Assembly (NCBI RefSeq): GCF_002303885.1
Contig: NZ_MRCM01000021.1
Span: 1 to 64,000, forward strand
Direction: 5' to 3'
Length of the DNA: 64,000 nucleotides
DNA from: Flavobacterium sp. ACN2
GTDB lineage: Bacteria > Bacteroidota > Bacteroidia > Flavobacteriales > Flavobacteriaceae
Shown here piece by piece: positions 1 to 8,560 of this stretch; within the stretch, counting starts at the first letter, position 1, and every line of letters starts with the position of its first letter. The notes below the pieces were generated by a model, which saw only the letters and a program-made list of their open reading frames with translations, made no database searches and was not told the DNA's origin. The position numbers were made by a program, and so were the translations under genes.

Positions 1-952
1 ATATAAAACGATATCCTTTATTGAAAGAAATCAATAAAAACAGACCAAATTGTGTCTTTAAAAGAGTGTTAATTCCCAAATACGTATTGTATTTAAAAAT
101 ATTTTTATGAAAATGAAAATATTTTAATCTTCCATATATATTTTTCTCTTGAGAGGCAACAATATACACTTGCACTAAAATTCTATAAATCAAATATTGC
201 TGGAGCTTTACTTTTCCTTCGAATGTATTTTCCTCAATTATTTTAAATGCATTTTGAAAATATTTTAAAACAGATAACTGCTTTTTTAAATCTGCTGAAG
301 TTGTCTCAATACTTTCATGTCCTCTTCTGACTTTATATAAAAAATCTGCATGGGTAATATATTTTGGAGAAAAAGAAATCATCCTTAAATGAAAATCAGC
401 TTCTTGACTCCTATATAAAGTGACATCAAATAAATTTTTACCTGTCAAGAATTCCCTTTTCCATAATGGAGAAGGTGTCGCAAAAACATGTCCACCAAGA
501 AAATAAGCATACAACGGATGTTCTTTTGGGGCTAAATTAATATAATTTTTAGCTGTTTTTCCATCTTCGAAAAAGTATTCCCATTGACAAGCGCAAAAAT
601 CCAGTGATTTATTATTAAGTAAAATCGAAACCTGAATCTGTAAAAAGTTATGATACATTATATCATCACTATCAAACCACTTTACATAGTTTCCCTTAGA
701 CATTTCAAATCCATAATTGCGTGCTGCATTACCTCCGGCTTGCATTTCTGAAGGACGCAGATATAATTTAAAACGACTATCTCTCTTTACATACCCATCC
801 ACAACTTCAACCGTATTATCACTGGAGCCATCATCAACAACAATACATTCCCAATTTTGATAAACTTGCGCAAGCAAACTGTCTAATGTTTCACTTATTA
901 AATGTGCACGATTGAAAGCAGGTATTATTATGGAAACTAATGGATTAATCAT
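1..952 (-). CDS. Glycosyltransferase family 2, partial (C-terminus beyond window)
   Basis: An open frame starts at the ATG at 950-952 and stays open to the left window edge, giving 317 residues without a stop. The N-terminus has the GT-A fold signature of family 2: a VSIIIPAFN strand, VVDDGSS at about residues 38-44 for nucleotide binding, and a DSDD metal-binding motif at about 94-97. It should transfer a sugar from a nucleotide donor on the cytoplasmic side of the inner membrane. Its ATG directly abuts the stop of the upstream glycosyltransferase, so it is probably the most distal visible gene of the polysaccharide operon. Donor and acceptor cannot be read from the sequence. Confidence 0.85.
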   Translation of the reverse strand, partial: MINPLVSIIIPAFNRAHLISETLDSLLAQVYQNWECIVVDDGSSDNTVEVVDGYVKRDSRFKLYLRPSEMQAGGNAARNYGFEMSKGNYVKWFDSDDIMYHNFLQIQVSILLNNKSLDFCACQWEYFFEDGKTAKNYINLAPKEHPLYAYFLGGHVFATPSPLWKREFLTGKNLFDVTLYRSQEADFHLRMISFSPKYITHADFLYKVRRGHESIETTSADLKKQLSVLKYFQNAFKIIEENTFEGKVKLQQYLIYRILVQVYIVASQEKNIYGRLKYFHFHKNIFKYNTYLGINTLLKTQFGLFLLISFNKGYRFI

Positions 953-1873
953 TTAATTTAAAAAAGATGATGCTATTTTTTTACTTTCATTATTGTTTTT
1001 TAAGATATTTTCTTTATCCAACTGATTTAAAATTTTAATTTTTAAAATATTCTTTTTCATATCTCCTATTTTCAAAAAAACAATAGCTTTTGCAAGACCC
1101 ATATAGTTTTTTTTATATTCATTTTGAAAACTGCAATTATTATACGGATTTGAAAATTTTAAAACTGAAAGCCTTTTATATGATACTATTTCATCTTCAA
1201 AATATATGTTCTTATGTAAGATAGTCTCTCTATCATGAAAAATATTGCAAGTAGGCAATACGCCTAACTTAAAAGAATGAAATTTTATCCTTTGGATATA
1301 ATTATCATCCTCTCCATAATGAAAAAAAGAAGGATTAAACCCTCCTACTTTTTCTATACAATTTCTTGAAATTAACCAAGCAGCTGCATTAACAAAATCG
1401 ACCTCGTATATAGAATTTTTTATTTTTTTTAAATAAATATCCGAATATATATTTTTACAACTTGAAGGATTGATATATAACGAAAATTTATAATCTAAAG
1501 CATCTCCTTTGCCATTTAAATGCATTGGGCTGACGATTCCAAACTGAGGTTCTTTCTGATGCGCTATAATAAGGTTTGCTATCGTGTTTGGTTCTATCCA
1601 AGCATCTTGATTTAGCAAAAAAAAATAGTCTGCCCCTTCATTGAAAGCTTTTTTTATGCCAATATTATTACCATTCCCAAATCCTTTATTTTCTTTTTCT
1701 TCAATAAGTTTTACTTCAGGAAAATCATTTTTAATTATAGCAGGAGATCCATCTGTAGATTTATTATCAACCACAATTATACTTAAATCAATTGTGCTAT
1801 TCTTTAGGCTACTTAAACATTTGTGCAACCATTTTTTTGGATTATGAGTTACAATGACAACTACGATTTTCAT
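953..1873 (-). CDS. Glycosyltransferase family 2
   Basis: This 306-residue GT-A type transferase has an N-terminal VVIVTHNPKKW strand, VVDNKSTDGS at about 34-43 and an LNQDAW motif near residue 88 that supplies the DxD-like metal ligand. The middle part (FVNAAAWLIS, then GGFNPSFFHYGEDD) resembles rhamnosyltransferase-like family 2 enzymes that act in O-antigen assembly. That is consistent with the dTDP-rhamnose genes of the same locus, but the sugar specificity is inference. It overlaps the upstream gene by 4 bases (ATGA), which suggests translational coupling, and is followed immediately by another transferase. Confidence 0.85.
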   Translation of the reverse strand: MKIVVVIVTHNPKKWLHKCLSSLKNSTIDLSIIVVDNKSTDGSPAIIKNDFPEVKLIEEKENKGFGNGNNIGIKKAFNEGADYFFLLNQDAWIEPNTIANLIIAHQKEPQFGIVSPMHLNGKGDALDYKFSLYINPSSCKNIYSDIYLKKIKNSIYEVDFVNAAAWLISRNCIEKVGGFNPSFFHYGEDDNYIQRIKFHSFKLGVLPTCNIFHDRETILHKNIYFEDEIVSYKRLSVLKFSNPYNNCSFQNEYKKNYMGLAKAIVFLKIGDMKKNILKIKILNQLDKENILKNNNESKKIASSFLN

Positions 1874-2760
1874 TTTACTTTCATTTTGACATTGAATAAA
1901 AACTTCAATTTTCGGGTTATTTTTGAAACAATAGAGAATTTATATTCTAACCTTAATCTGTTTTCTTCATTTACTAGGTTAAAATATTCTTTATACAAAA
2001 TTTTATCATAAAGACTATAATCCTTTATATGCTTTTTACTATTTTCATTTGTTGCTTGATCTTGATGTATTCTAAATTTCACTAATGGTTTATTTATTAT
2101 CAGAATCGGTTGCTCCTTTAAAATTCTATACCAAAATTCATAATCAAGAACTTGTTTCAAGTCTGTCCGGAAATACCCAATTTTATTTACAATATCTTTT
2201 CTAAAAAGAACTACGCTGGGCTCTCCGATTTTATTAAATGGCTGTTTTCTAAAATCGTCTCTTTTAAATATAAGCTTATCCAATATTAGTACATCAGTTT
2301 CTTCCTTAACTAATTTTTTTTGTAAATCTTCATATTTTTTTATCCAGTTATTAGTATTTTCTCCAACAGCATTTTGTTCAATAATAAAAGATCGTTTACT
2401 TGCGATTAAGCCAACCGCTGGATTTTCATCATATATTGAAATCATTTCTTCAATGCAATTCTGTTCCATTACATCATCTTGAAATAAAAATTTGATAAAT
2501 TCACCATTGGATTTTTTTATACAATTATTCCAATTTGCACCAATTCCTTTTGGTTTGTGATGATAGATAAAAACAGGGAATTTACTTTGGAATTTAAATT
2601 TTTCAATAATATCTAGTGTTTTATCCATTGATTTATCATCACTAACAATCACTTCAATATTACAATATGTTTGTTCTCGAATACTATTTAATGTTTCTTG
2701 TAGATATTTTTCTCCATTAAACGTGGGAATGCATATCGAAATCAAAGGAAGGCTGTTCAT
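1870..2760 (-). CDS. Glycosyltransferase family 2
   Basis: A 296-residue family 2 transferase with SICIPTFNGEKYL at the N-terminus, VSDDKSMDKT for nucleotide binding and LFQDDVMEQ as the metal-binding motif near residue 93. A downstream DYEFWYRIL segment is typical of the acceptor half in this family. It is predicted to add one sugar to the lipid-linked repeat unit in the cytoplasm. The gene ends inside the start of the next transferase (4-base overlap). About 105 bases without a gene separate it from the upstream gene, one of the larger gaps in this part of the cluster. Confidence 0.85.
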   Translation of the reverse strand: MNSLPLISICIPTFNGEKYLQETLNSIREQTYCNIEVIVSDDKSMDKTLDIIEKFKFQSKFPVFIYHHKPKGIGANWNNCIKKSNGEFIKFLFQDDVMEQNCIEEMISIYDENPAVGLIASKRSFIIEQNAVGENTNNWIKKYEDLQKKLVKEETDVLILDKLIFKRDDFRKQPFNKIGEPSVVLFRKDIVNKIGYFRTDLKQVLDYEFWYRILKEQPILIINKPLVKFRIHQDQATNENSKKHIKDYSLYDKILYKEYFNLVNEENRLRLEYKFSIVSKITRKLKFLFNVKMKVK

Positions 2761-2865
2761 TTTTCTATTCTTAGGATATCTTATTAGTATGCGTTTTAGT
2801 GACTTATTTATCTCTCAATATTTTTTTTTGAACAATTACAGAAATTAGAAGTTGATCTGTTTGCA

Positions 2866-3708
2866 TCAATTCTTCAATTTTAGATAACGTACTAAAATTT
2901 TTATTTTATATCGAATACTTTGCTTAAACTTGATACCAAATTGTTTTAAAAAATCTGATTTAAAAAGATACAATCCAAAAATTTGATAATGATATTTTGG
3001 AATAAAATGCCAAAAAAAAGTTTTAAAAAAAACAAATTTATTAACACTATTTTTCTTTATATCATTTTTATTTCCTAAATCGCCTTGATTGTTTATTTGG
3101 ACATAGACTTGATTTATCCATTTTTGTTTAGGAATGATTTTTGACAAAGAATTTATAACTCTATAATCGGAGACTTTCCATCCATCCCACCTAACCTTAT
3201 TCTTATATTTTGAATGAAACAAGAAACATGCAGTATCGATATTGTAGATTTCAATCATCCCCTTTTTCACTCTTCTATTATCCGGCAAAATAACTTTATT
3301 TGGAAATCTAATTTGCCAAAAAAACATAGTATCATTATCATTCTTTTTAATATGACTTATAATTTCTTCAAATACTTTATGATGAAAAAGATTTACATCA
3401 TCATCCAGAAAAACTATCCAACCGTCAGTTACCTTATCCAGCAATTCATTACAATATAAATTATAATATGCAGGTGTAAAACCATCTGGATGATTTTTCT
3501 CTTCTCTTATATCGCTATTTACCTTAACTTTCTCAACATCGTACTGGTTAAGATAATTTAAATCGACATCATTATCATAAGAAACAATATGTCTGATTAT
3601 TTTATAAGTCTGATTATTTAAAGAATATTTTAAATTTTTAAATCCAATAGGACGATTTGAAGTACGGGTAAGTACATTAATTACTATATTATCTTCTAAT
3701 TTTTCCAT
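2866..3708 (-). CDS. Glycosyltransferase, GT-A fold (family 2-like)
   Basis: This 280-residue protein starts with an NVLTRTSNRPIGFKN segment and carries a DDDVNLFHH motif at about residue 100, which fits the DxD metal site of GT-A enzymes. The nucleotide-binding region is less canonical than in its neighbours (HIVSYDNDVDLNYL), so the family assignment is weaker. The C-terminus is strongly basic and aromatic, as in membrane-associated transferases. It lies in the same direction as the other transferases, between a GT2 gene and a GT4 gene. Substrate unknown. Confidence 0.7.
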   Translation of the reverse strand: MEKLEDNIVINVLTRTSNRPIGFKNLKYSLNNQTYKIIRHIVSYDNDVDLNYLNQYDVEKVKVNSDIREEKNHPDGFTPAYYNLYCNELLDKVTDGWIVFLDDDVNLFHHKVFEEIISHIKKNDNDTMFFWQIRFPNKVILPDNRRVKKGMIEIYNIDTACFLFHSKYKNKVRWDGWKVSDYRVINSLSKIIPKQKWINQVYVQINNQGDLGNKNDIKKNSVNKFVFFKTFFWHFIPKYHYQIFGLYLFKSDFLKQFGIKFKQSIRYKIKILVRYLKLKN

Positions 3709-3728
3709 AAATAATCAATAAAATGCTT

Positions 3729-4847
3729 TTATGCTGTCTCAATAGCTTTATCGACTAAATCATTAAGAATTTTTAAATGTCTTTCTTGCGAAAAATTAGA
3801 TTGAATATTTTCCTTTCCCTTTCTTCCCAGCTCAATTGCATATTCTTTATTCTCAAGTAACATTATCATCTGTTGAGCCATTGCATCCACATCATGTTCA
3901 TTTATCAACAATCCCGTTTTTTCATTAATAATAACGTCAGGAATTCCTGCATGGAAAGTGGCAATAATAGGCAATCCAGCAGCACTGGCCTCTAAAATTG
4001 CAACTGGAGTTCCTTCCTGATCACCATTTATAGCAGTTATAGAATGTTGTACAAAGGCAAGTGAATTTTCTAAATAAGCAACAAAATCTTCTTTAGAAAG
4101 TACTCCTGGCAAGAAAACATTATTTTCAAGTTTTAAATAATAAACTAAGTTTTTACAAACTTCAAATAAATTTCCATCTCCGCCAATCACTAACTTAGCA
4201 TTTGGAAATTTCTCCAAGACCTTACTGAAGGCTAAAATAGTGTAATATGGAGCTTTTTTCTCTACGAAACGCCCTATGGCTATAAAAGTATCGTCGGTAA
4301 ATTTAGGAACTAAATTAATAAAACTTTTATCTGGACCATATGTACTATAAATTAGTTTCTCCTCTGGACAGCCTAATCTTAATAGATTTTGCTTCATAGA
4401 AATAGAAACTGCTACAACAAATGTACTGTAATTAAAAGCCTGCGAATAATTTTGACATTCTTCAATAGCAGAATATACAGATGCGTCATAACCATGAAAA
4501 TGAGTAATAAGCGGAATATTTAAATATTTGCTAATCTTTGCCAAACGATTTCCTACCGGACCATACTGTGCAAAAATTAATTCTATTTTATTCTTCTTTA
4601 AAGATCTAATAAATGCTAATTCTTCTGGTTTAAAATTAGTAGGCCTAATCTTTTCTAATATTTTATAGAATAATAAATCTTTTGTTTTTAACAGTTTGCC
4701 AAAATTCTCTAAATATAGCGGAAGACTTCCTCCGTAATAGTAAAAAACTTCTGCTTTTATTCCTGTCTTCTGAACTTGAATAAATGTTTCAGAATACGTA
4801 TTAAATGATGGTGATACCATCGCTATTCTATTTTTTTGCGATACCAT
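3729..4847 (-). CDS. Glycosyltransferase family 4 (GT-B)
   Basis: A 372-residue GT-B enzyme. The N-terminal Rossmann half includes RIAMVSPSFNTYSETF and HFHGYDASVY. The C-terminal donor half contains AIGRFVEKKAPYYTILAF, VIGGDG and the E-x7-E type motif in EGTPVAILEASAAGLPIIA, as in retaining group 1 transferases. The first Met is preferred because a later Met (residue 10) would remove the first beta strand. The start lies 20 bases inside the upstream methyltransferase gene, so the two are probably translationally coupled. The sugar donor cannot be told. Confidence 0.88.
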   Translation of the reverse strand: MVSQKNRIAMVSPSFNTYSETFIQVQKTGIKAEVFYYYGGSLPLYLENFGKLLKTKDLLFYKILEKIRPTNFKPEELAFIRSLKKNKIELIFAQYGPVGNRLAKISKYLNIPLITHFHGYDASVYSAIEECQNYSQAFNYSTFVVAVSISMKQNLLRLGCPEEKLIYSTYGPDKSFINLVPKFTDDTFIAIGRFVEKKAPYYTILAFSKVLEKFPNAKLVIGGDGNLFEVCKNLVYYLKLENNVFLPGVLSKEDFVAYLENSLAFVQHSITAINGDQEGTPVAILEASAAGLPIIATFHAGIPDVIINEKTGLLINEHDVDAMAQQMIMLLENKEYAIELGRKGKENIQSNFSQERHLKILNDLVDKAIETA

Positions 4848-5535
4848 ATAGTCCTGTTATCATTTGTCCTTCTTTAAAATTTATCGTCAAATTTTTATCT
4901 TTTTTTATTAAAAAAAGAATAAATGGTTTTAAAACCGAAGAAAGTACTTTTCTTTTTTTAGCACTCATAGGAGCTCTTCTTACCCATAGTCCTAACATTT
5001 GCGCCAATGAAGCATGCCATCCGCCCAAAGCTTTTATTTCAATATCTTTAAATCCTGAATTCTCAAGATGTCGTTGTAATGAAAAAGGCGTATATCTGTA
5101 TTCATCATGAGGAACTTCATGAAGATTCCATAAAAAAGGAACAGTAAAGAAAAATATAGCGTCTTCTTTTAAAACCCTATGAAGCTCTTTTAAGATTATT
5201 TCTGGCTCGGGACAATGTTCTAAGACTTCTGTTCCAAATGCACAGTCGAAAGAGTTATTTTCAAACGGCATATTGATTCCATTCCAAGTAAAATCTGGTT
5301 TTACTTCCGAATCATAAACCAAAGCATCTTCGATATCAAGACCTGTATATTTTGTCGCATTACTATTTTTAAGAATATAATTTTTGTATGGCATTTTACC
5401 ACAACCTATATCTAGTATTTCACCACTAAATCTTTTAAGATTTTCATTAAGTGCATTTAGAATCGACGTTCTAATGTAATATCTGTCTAAATTTTCTTTA
5501 CAGTAAGGTACATCCGTGAAATTATTTAGCTTCAT
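4828..5535 (-). CDS. Class I SAM-dependent methyltransferase
   Basis: A 235-residue methyltransferase with the SAM-binding glycine motif ILDIGCGKMPYKNYIL near residue 41, an acidic end of strand 2 (GLDIED) and FGTEVLEHCPEPE in the motif IV region, as in the Methyltransf_11 family. It may methylate a sugar hydroxyl of the polysaccharide. It overlaps the upstream TylF-like methyltransferase by 4 bases. The two methyltransferases directly follow the ABC transporter ATPase, a position that in known ABC-exported O-antigens holds chain-capping enzymes; that role is inference. Confidence 0.82.
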   Translation of the reverse strand: MKLNNFTDVPYCKENLDRYYIRTSILNALNENLKRFSGEILDIGCGKMPYKNYILKNSNATKYTGLDIEDALVYDSEVKPDFTWNGINMPFENNSFDCAFGTEVLEHCPEPEIILKELHRVLKEDAIFFFTVPFLWNLHEVPHDEYRYTPFSLQRHLENSGFKDIEIKALGGWHASLAQMLGLWVRRAPMSAKKRKVLSSVLKPFILFLIKKDKNLTINFKEGQMITGLYGIAKK

Positions 5536-6299
5536 GGTTTTATCATAATTCTTCCAGTATAATCGATTCGGCCTAGAAAAGGTTTAAAAGGTAGTGAATT
5601 AAAATATTCATCAACAGCTCTTCGACAGCCGTCCCAATGTCCATAGTCGTCAATAATTAAAACACCGCCTGAAACAAGTTTTGGATATAAAATTTCTAAT
5701 TCTATTTTTGTTGACTCATACCAATCTGTGTCCAATCTTAGCAAAGAAATTTTTTCTGGCAATTCATGAGACAATAAAGTTTCCTCAACCATACCTTTTA
5801 TGAAATTAACATTTTCACTTGGATAATTATATTTACTTATATTCTCTTTAACATTATCTAATTCGGCTTTAGCCCATAATCTTGACGTTTCCTCATCTTC
5901 TATTTCCATTCGATCAGATGCTAGATCTCCATTTATGTCCAAATCAAAATCTGTTGGTTCATTCATTCCTTCAAATGTATCGAACAGCCAGATTTTAGTA
6001 TTATTTTTGTTTAGCTTGTTCAAAGTCAGCATACACGTTCCTATACTGCCTCCTTTCCAAACTCCACATTCAATTATATCTCCCTCGATATTATTTGTAG
6101 CTATATATTCAACAGCATGTATTAAAGAAACTATTCTCTCTGCTGATGTCATCGTATAATCTTTAACCTGACTAATTACTGAATTTTCAAAATCTGTAAA
6201 ATCATTTGTTCGAGAGTCCGTTTTTAGAGTAGAGCTCTCTTTAACATTATGATTCAAGTATTTACTAATTTTCTTTTTAATTCTATATAATCTACTCAT
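5532..6299 (-). CDS. TylF/MycF-family O-methyltransferase
   Basis: The sequence matches the macrocin O-methyltransferase family, which methylates sugar hydroxyls using SAM and a divalent metal. Visible motifs are ERIVSLIHAVEYI, the SAM-binding DIIECGVWKGGS, WLFDTFEGMNEPT, LLRLDTDWYEST (aspartates in the metal site) and VLIIDDYGHWDGCRRAVDEY near the C-terminus. A start at 6323 would give 263 residues but overlap the Wzt gene by 22 bases. The ATG at 6297-6299 (MSRLYRI) lies just after the Wzt stop and gives 255 residues, so I prefer it. It probably modifies a sugar of the polysaccharide, possibly the chain end. Confidence 0.85.
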   Translation of the reverse strand: MSRLYRIKKKISKYLNHNVKESSTLKTDSRTNDFTDFENSVISQVKDYTMTSAERIVSLIHAVEYIATNNIEGDIIECGVWKGGSIGTCMLTLNKLNKNNTKIWLFDTFEGMNEPTDFDLDINGDLASDRMEIEDEETSRLWAKAELDNVKENISKYNYPSENVNFIKGMVEETLLSHELPEKISLLRLDTDWYESTKIELEILYPKLVSGGVLIIDDYGHWDGCRRAVDEYFNSLPFKPFLGRIDYTGRIMIKP

Positions 6300-6301
6300 A
6301 G

Positions 6302-7567
6302 CTATTGTTTTGTTACTTCCCATTTTGAATCTTCTATATACTTACAGGTTCCTCCTTGCCATTTATAGTCTCCTCTTACATTTTTCATCATTTCAACTTT
6401 AAAATTACAAGTTGAATCGATAAAATCAAATCTTTCCTTAGTTTTAGATTCCGATAAATACACTCTGATAGAAAAGACCCCCATATAAAGCCTTAGCTTT
6501 TCATAAGTGCAACTAAAAGTATATATTCCTTTTTCTCTATTTATCTTAAACTCAGAATCAATTTGCCATGTATGCAAAATTGGATTTTGAAATTCATCAA
6601 TTACTTGAAATGATAATGCTAAATTCTCAACACGGATAGGGCAATTAATTGTAAACTCAATTTTTAACTCTTTACCAAATTCATGAATTTTACCTGGCAA
6701 ACTGGTAAATAGCTCTATTTTAGTAATTTTTGGAATATGCTCATCTGCATTAGCTATATAAGTAGATTCGCTTGAACCGTCATTTAAATATCTCCTTATT
6801 CCTTCATCTGTGTTTCCTTCAAAATAAACACCTCCGTTTCTCAAAACAATCACTTTATTTGTCAATGTAGAAATAGCATTCATATCATGGCTTACAAATA
6901 ATACTGTCCTCCCCCCTTCAGTCGAAATCTCTTGCATTTTTCCGATCGCCTTTTTTTGAAATTCAGCATCTCCCACTGCTAAAACCTCATCGACTACTAA
7001 AACTTCAGGTTCTAAAAAAGCAGCTACTGCAAATGCCAAACGAACTGTCATTCCAGAACTATATCTTTTCACTGGGGTATCAATATAACGTTCACAGCCA
7101 GAAAATTCAATAATTTCATCAAGCTTTGAAGCAATTTCTTTTTTGGTCATTCCTAAAATGGCTCCATTTAGAAAGATGTTTTCTCGCCCTGTCATCTCTC
7201 CATTAAAACCTGTTCCAACTTCTAATAAAGACGCAATACGTCCTTTAGATTTTATACTACCTGTTGTTGGCGCTGTAACCTTTGAAAGAATTTTTAAAAG
7301 GGTAGATTTTCCTGCTCCGTTCTTTCCAATAATTCCTAAAACTTCACCTCTTTCTACCTCAAAGTTGATATCCTGTAAAGCCCAAACGTAATCTGAAGTT
7401 CCTTTTGTAGAGCGATCGTTGGTATCACCAATTTTTAGATATGGATTTTCCTTTCCTCTAATTTTGTGCCACCATCGATTTAAATCATGGCTTAAAGTTC
7501 CTGTTCCAACCTGCCCTAAACGATATTGCTTAGAGATATTTTCAGCTTTTAATATGATGTCTTTCAT
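6302..7567 (-). CDS. wzt: ABC transporter ATPase of polysaccharide export (Wzt-like) with C-terminal glycan-binding domain
   Basis: A 421-residue protein in two parts. Residues about 1-270 form an ABC ATPase with Walker A GIIGKNGAGKSTLL, signature YSSGMTVRLAFAVA, Walker B VLVVDEVLAVGDAEF and the switch histidine in LFVSHDMNA. Residues about 275-421 form a beta-rich extension (KITKIELF, then FSIRVYLSES) like the Wzt C-terminal domain, which in E. coli O8/O9a recognises the modified non-reducing end of the O-chain. With the permease encoded immediately upstream it should move lipid-linked glycan across the inner membrane. The two methyltransferase genes that follow may provide the recognised cap (inference). 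Confidence 0.92.
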   Translation of the reverse strand: MKDIILKAENISKQYRLGQVGTGTLSHDLNRWWHKIRGKENPYLKIGDTNDRSTKGTSDYVWALQDINFEVERGEVLGIIGKNGAGKSTLLKILSKVTAPTTGSIKSKGRIASLLEVGTGFNGEMTGRENIFLNGAILGMTKKEIASKLDEIIEFSGCERYIDTPVKRYSSGMTVRLAFAVAAFLEPEVLVVDEVLAVGDAEFQKKAIGKMQEISTEGGRTVLFVSHDMNAISTLTNKVIVLRNGGVYFEGNTDEGIRRYLNDGSSESTYIANADEHIPKITKIELFTSLPGKIHEFGKELKIEFTINCPIRVENLALSFQVIDEFQNPILHTWQIDSEFKINREKGIYTFSCTYEKLRLYMGVFSIRVYLSESKTKERFDFIDSTCNFKVEMMKNVRGDYKWQGGTCKYIEDSKWEVTKQ

Positions 7568-8431
7568 TTATACAGTATCTATAAAGCTTTTTTCTGTTCT
7601 ATTAAAAATTAATAACCCAATGAAGAAAACTACAATTGTAACTATCATTGTATATACTAAACCTAAAATTGAAATACTTCCAATATTTAAAAGCATATAG
7701 CGAGAAGTTTCTACAACATAAGCCAATGGGTTGTATTCTACAATCCAACCAAATTTTGGGAGTTTTTCTTTTATTAATTCCATAGGATACATTACAGCAG
7801 ATATATACATTAATAGTTGGACTCCAAAACCAACTAAATTATTTAAATCTCTATATTTTGTAACCATTGAAGAAATCATCATCCCCAAACCTAAACCTAA
7901 AATTCCCATAAACAAAATTAAGATTGGGAAAAATAGTATTAATCCATTTAGGCTTAAATCTGCTCCTTGAAAATAAAAGAAAATGTAAAAGAAAATAAAT
8001 ATCCCAAATTGAATTCCGAATTTTATTAAGTTCGAAGTCACTATGGATAAAGGAGTAATAATTCTAGGGAAATATACTTTTCCAAATATTCCTGCGTTGG
8101 ATTTAAAAGTATCTGAAGTCCCATTTAAGCACGCAGTAAAATAATTCCAAACCATAATTCCTGCAAGATTAAATAAGAATGGTGGAATGGATCCTGTTTT
8201 GATTCCTGCTACATTATTAAAAATAATCGTAAAGGTAATAGAAGTAAATAAAGGCTGTATTAAATACCATAGAGGACCTAAAACAGTTTGCTTATAAACT
8301 GTGATAATATCTCTTTTTACAAAGAGCATTAGTAAATCTCGATATTGCCAAATTTCTTTAAAATTTAGCGAGAAAAATTTATTCTTGGGTGTTATTTCAA
8401 ACAGCCAGTCTTTTGTATTTTTAGAATCCAT
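7568..8431 (-). CDS. wzm: ABC-2 type polysaccharide export permease (Wzm-like)
   Basis: A 287-residue membrane protein with about six hydrophobic segments. It has the family start WQYRDLLMLFVKRDIITVYKQTVLGPLWYLIQPL, split here by its cytosolic turn, and the C-terminal EYNPLAYVVETSRYMLL motif typical of O-antigen export permeases. It partners the ATPase encoded immediately downstream; its stop abuts the wzt start codon. It is preceded by two stem-loops in the 129-base gap after the 4,6-dehydratase gene, so wzm-wzt may form a separately controlled sub-unit of the cluster. Confidence 0.9.
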   Translation of the reverse strand: MDSKNTKDWLFEITPKNKFFSLNFKEIWQYRDLLMLFVKRDIITVYKQTVLGPLWYLIQPLFTSITFTIIFNNVAGIKTGSIPPFLFNLAGIMVWNYFTACLNGTSDTFKSNAGIFGKVYFPRIITPLSIVTSNLIKFGIQFGIFIFFYIFFYFQGADLSLNGLILFFPILILFMGILGLGLGMMISSMVTKYRDLNNLVGFGVQLLMYISAVMYPMELIKEKLPKFGWIVEYNPLAYVVETSRYMLLNIGSISILGLVYTMIVTIVVFFIGLLIFNRTEKSFIDTV

Positions 8432-8440
8432 TTAAAGGGG

Positions 8441-8479
8441 CTTAAAAATCTTAATTTAAAAAAATTAACAAGATTTTTA
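8441..8479 (-). repeat. Inverted repeat (11-bp arms) just before wzm
   Basis: The arms at 8441-8451 and 8469-8479 are perfect reverse complements, with an inner AATTT/AAATT pairing that extends the stem. It lies in the short leader before the wzm start at 8431. It is very AT-rich, so its stability is uncertain. It could affect translation or mRNA stability of wzm-wzt. Confidence 0.35.
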
Positions 8480-8506
8480 ACATTTTAAAATTTATTTAAA
8501 AATGTC

Positions 8507-8528
8507 AAAAGGCGTTTAAAAAACACCT
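8507..8528 (-). terminator. Terminator-like hairpin after the 4,6-dehydratase gene
   Basis: On the minus strand AGGTGTTT, a TTT loop and AAACGCCT form an 8-bp stem with one G-U pair, followed by four T and an AT-rich tail. It sits 33 bases past the stop of the dehydratase gene and about 75 bases before wzm. It is a moderate intrinsic terminator candidate inside an otherwise continuous operon, so partial termination is more likely than a complete block. Confidence 0.4.
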
Positions 8529-8560
8529 CTTGACTATATTGATTTTATTTTCGTTTGATC

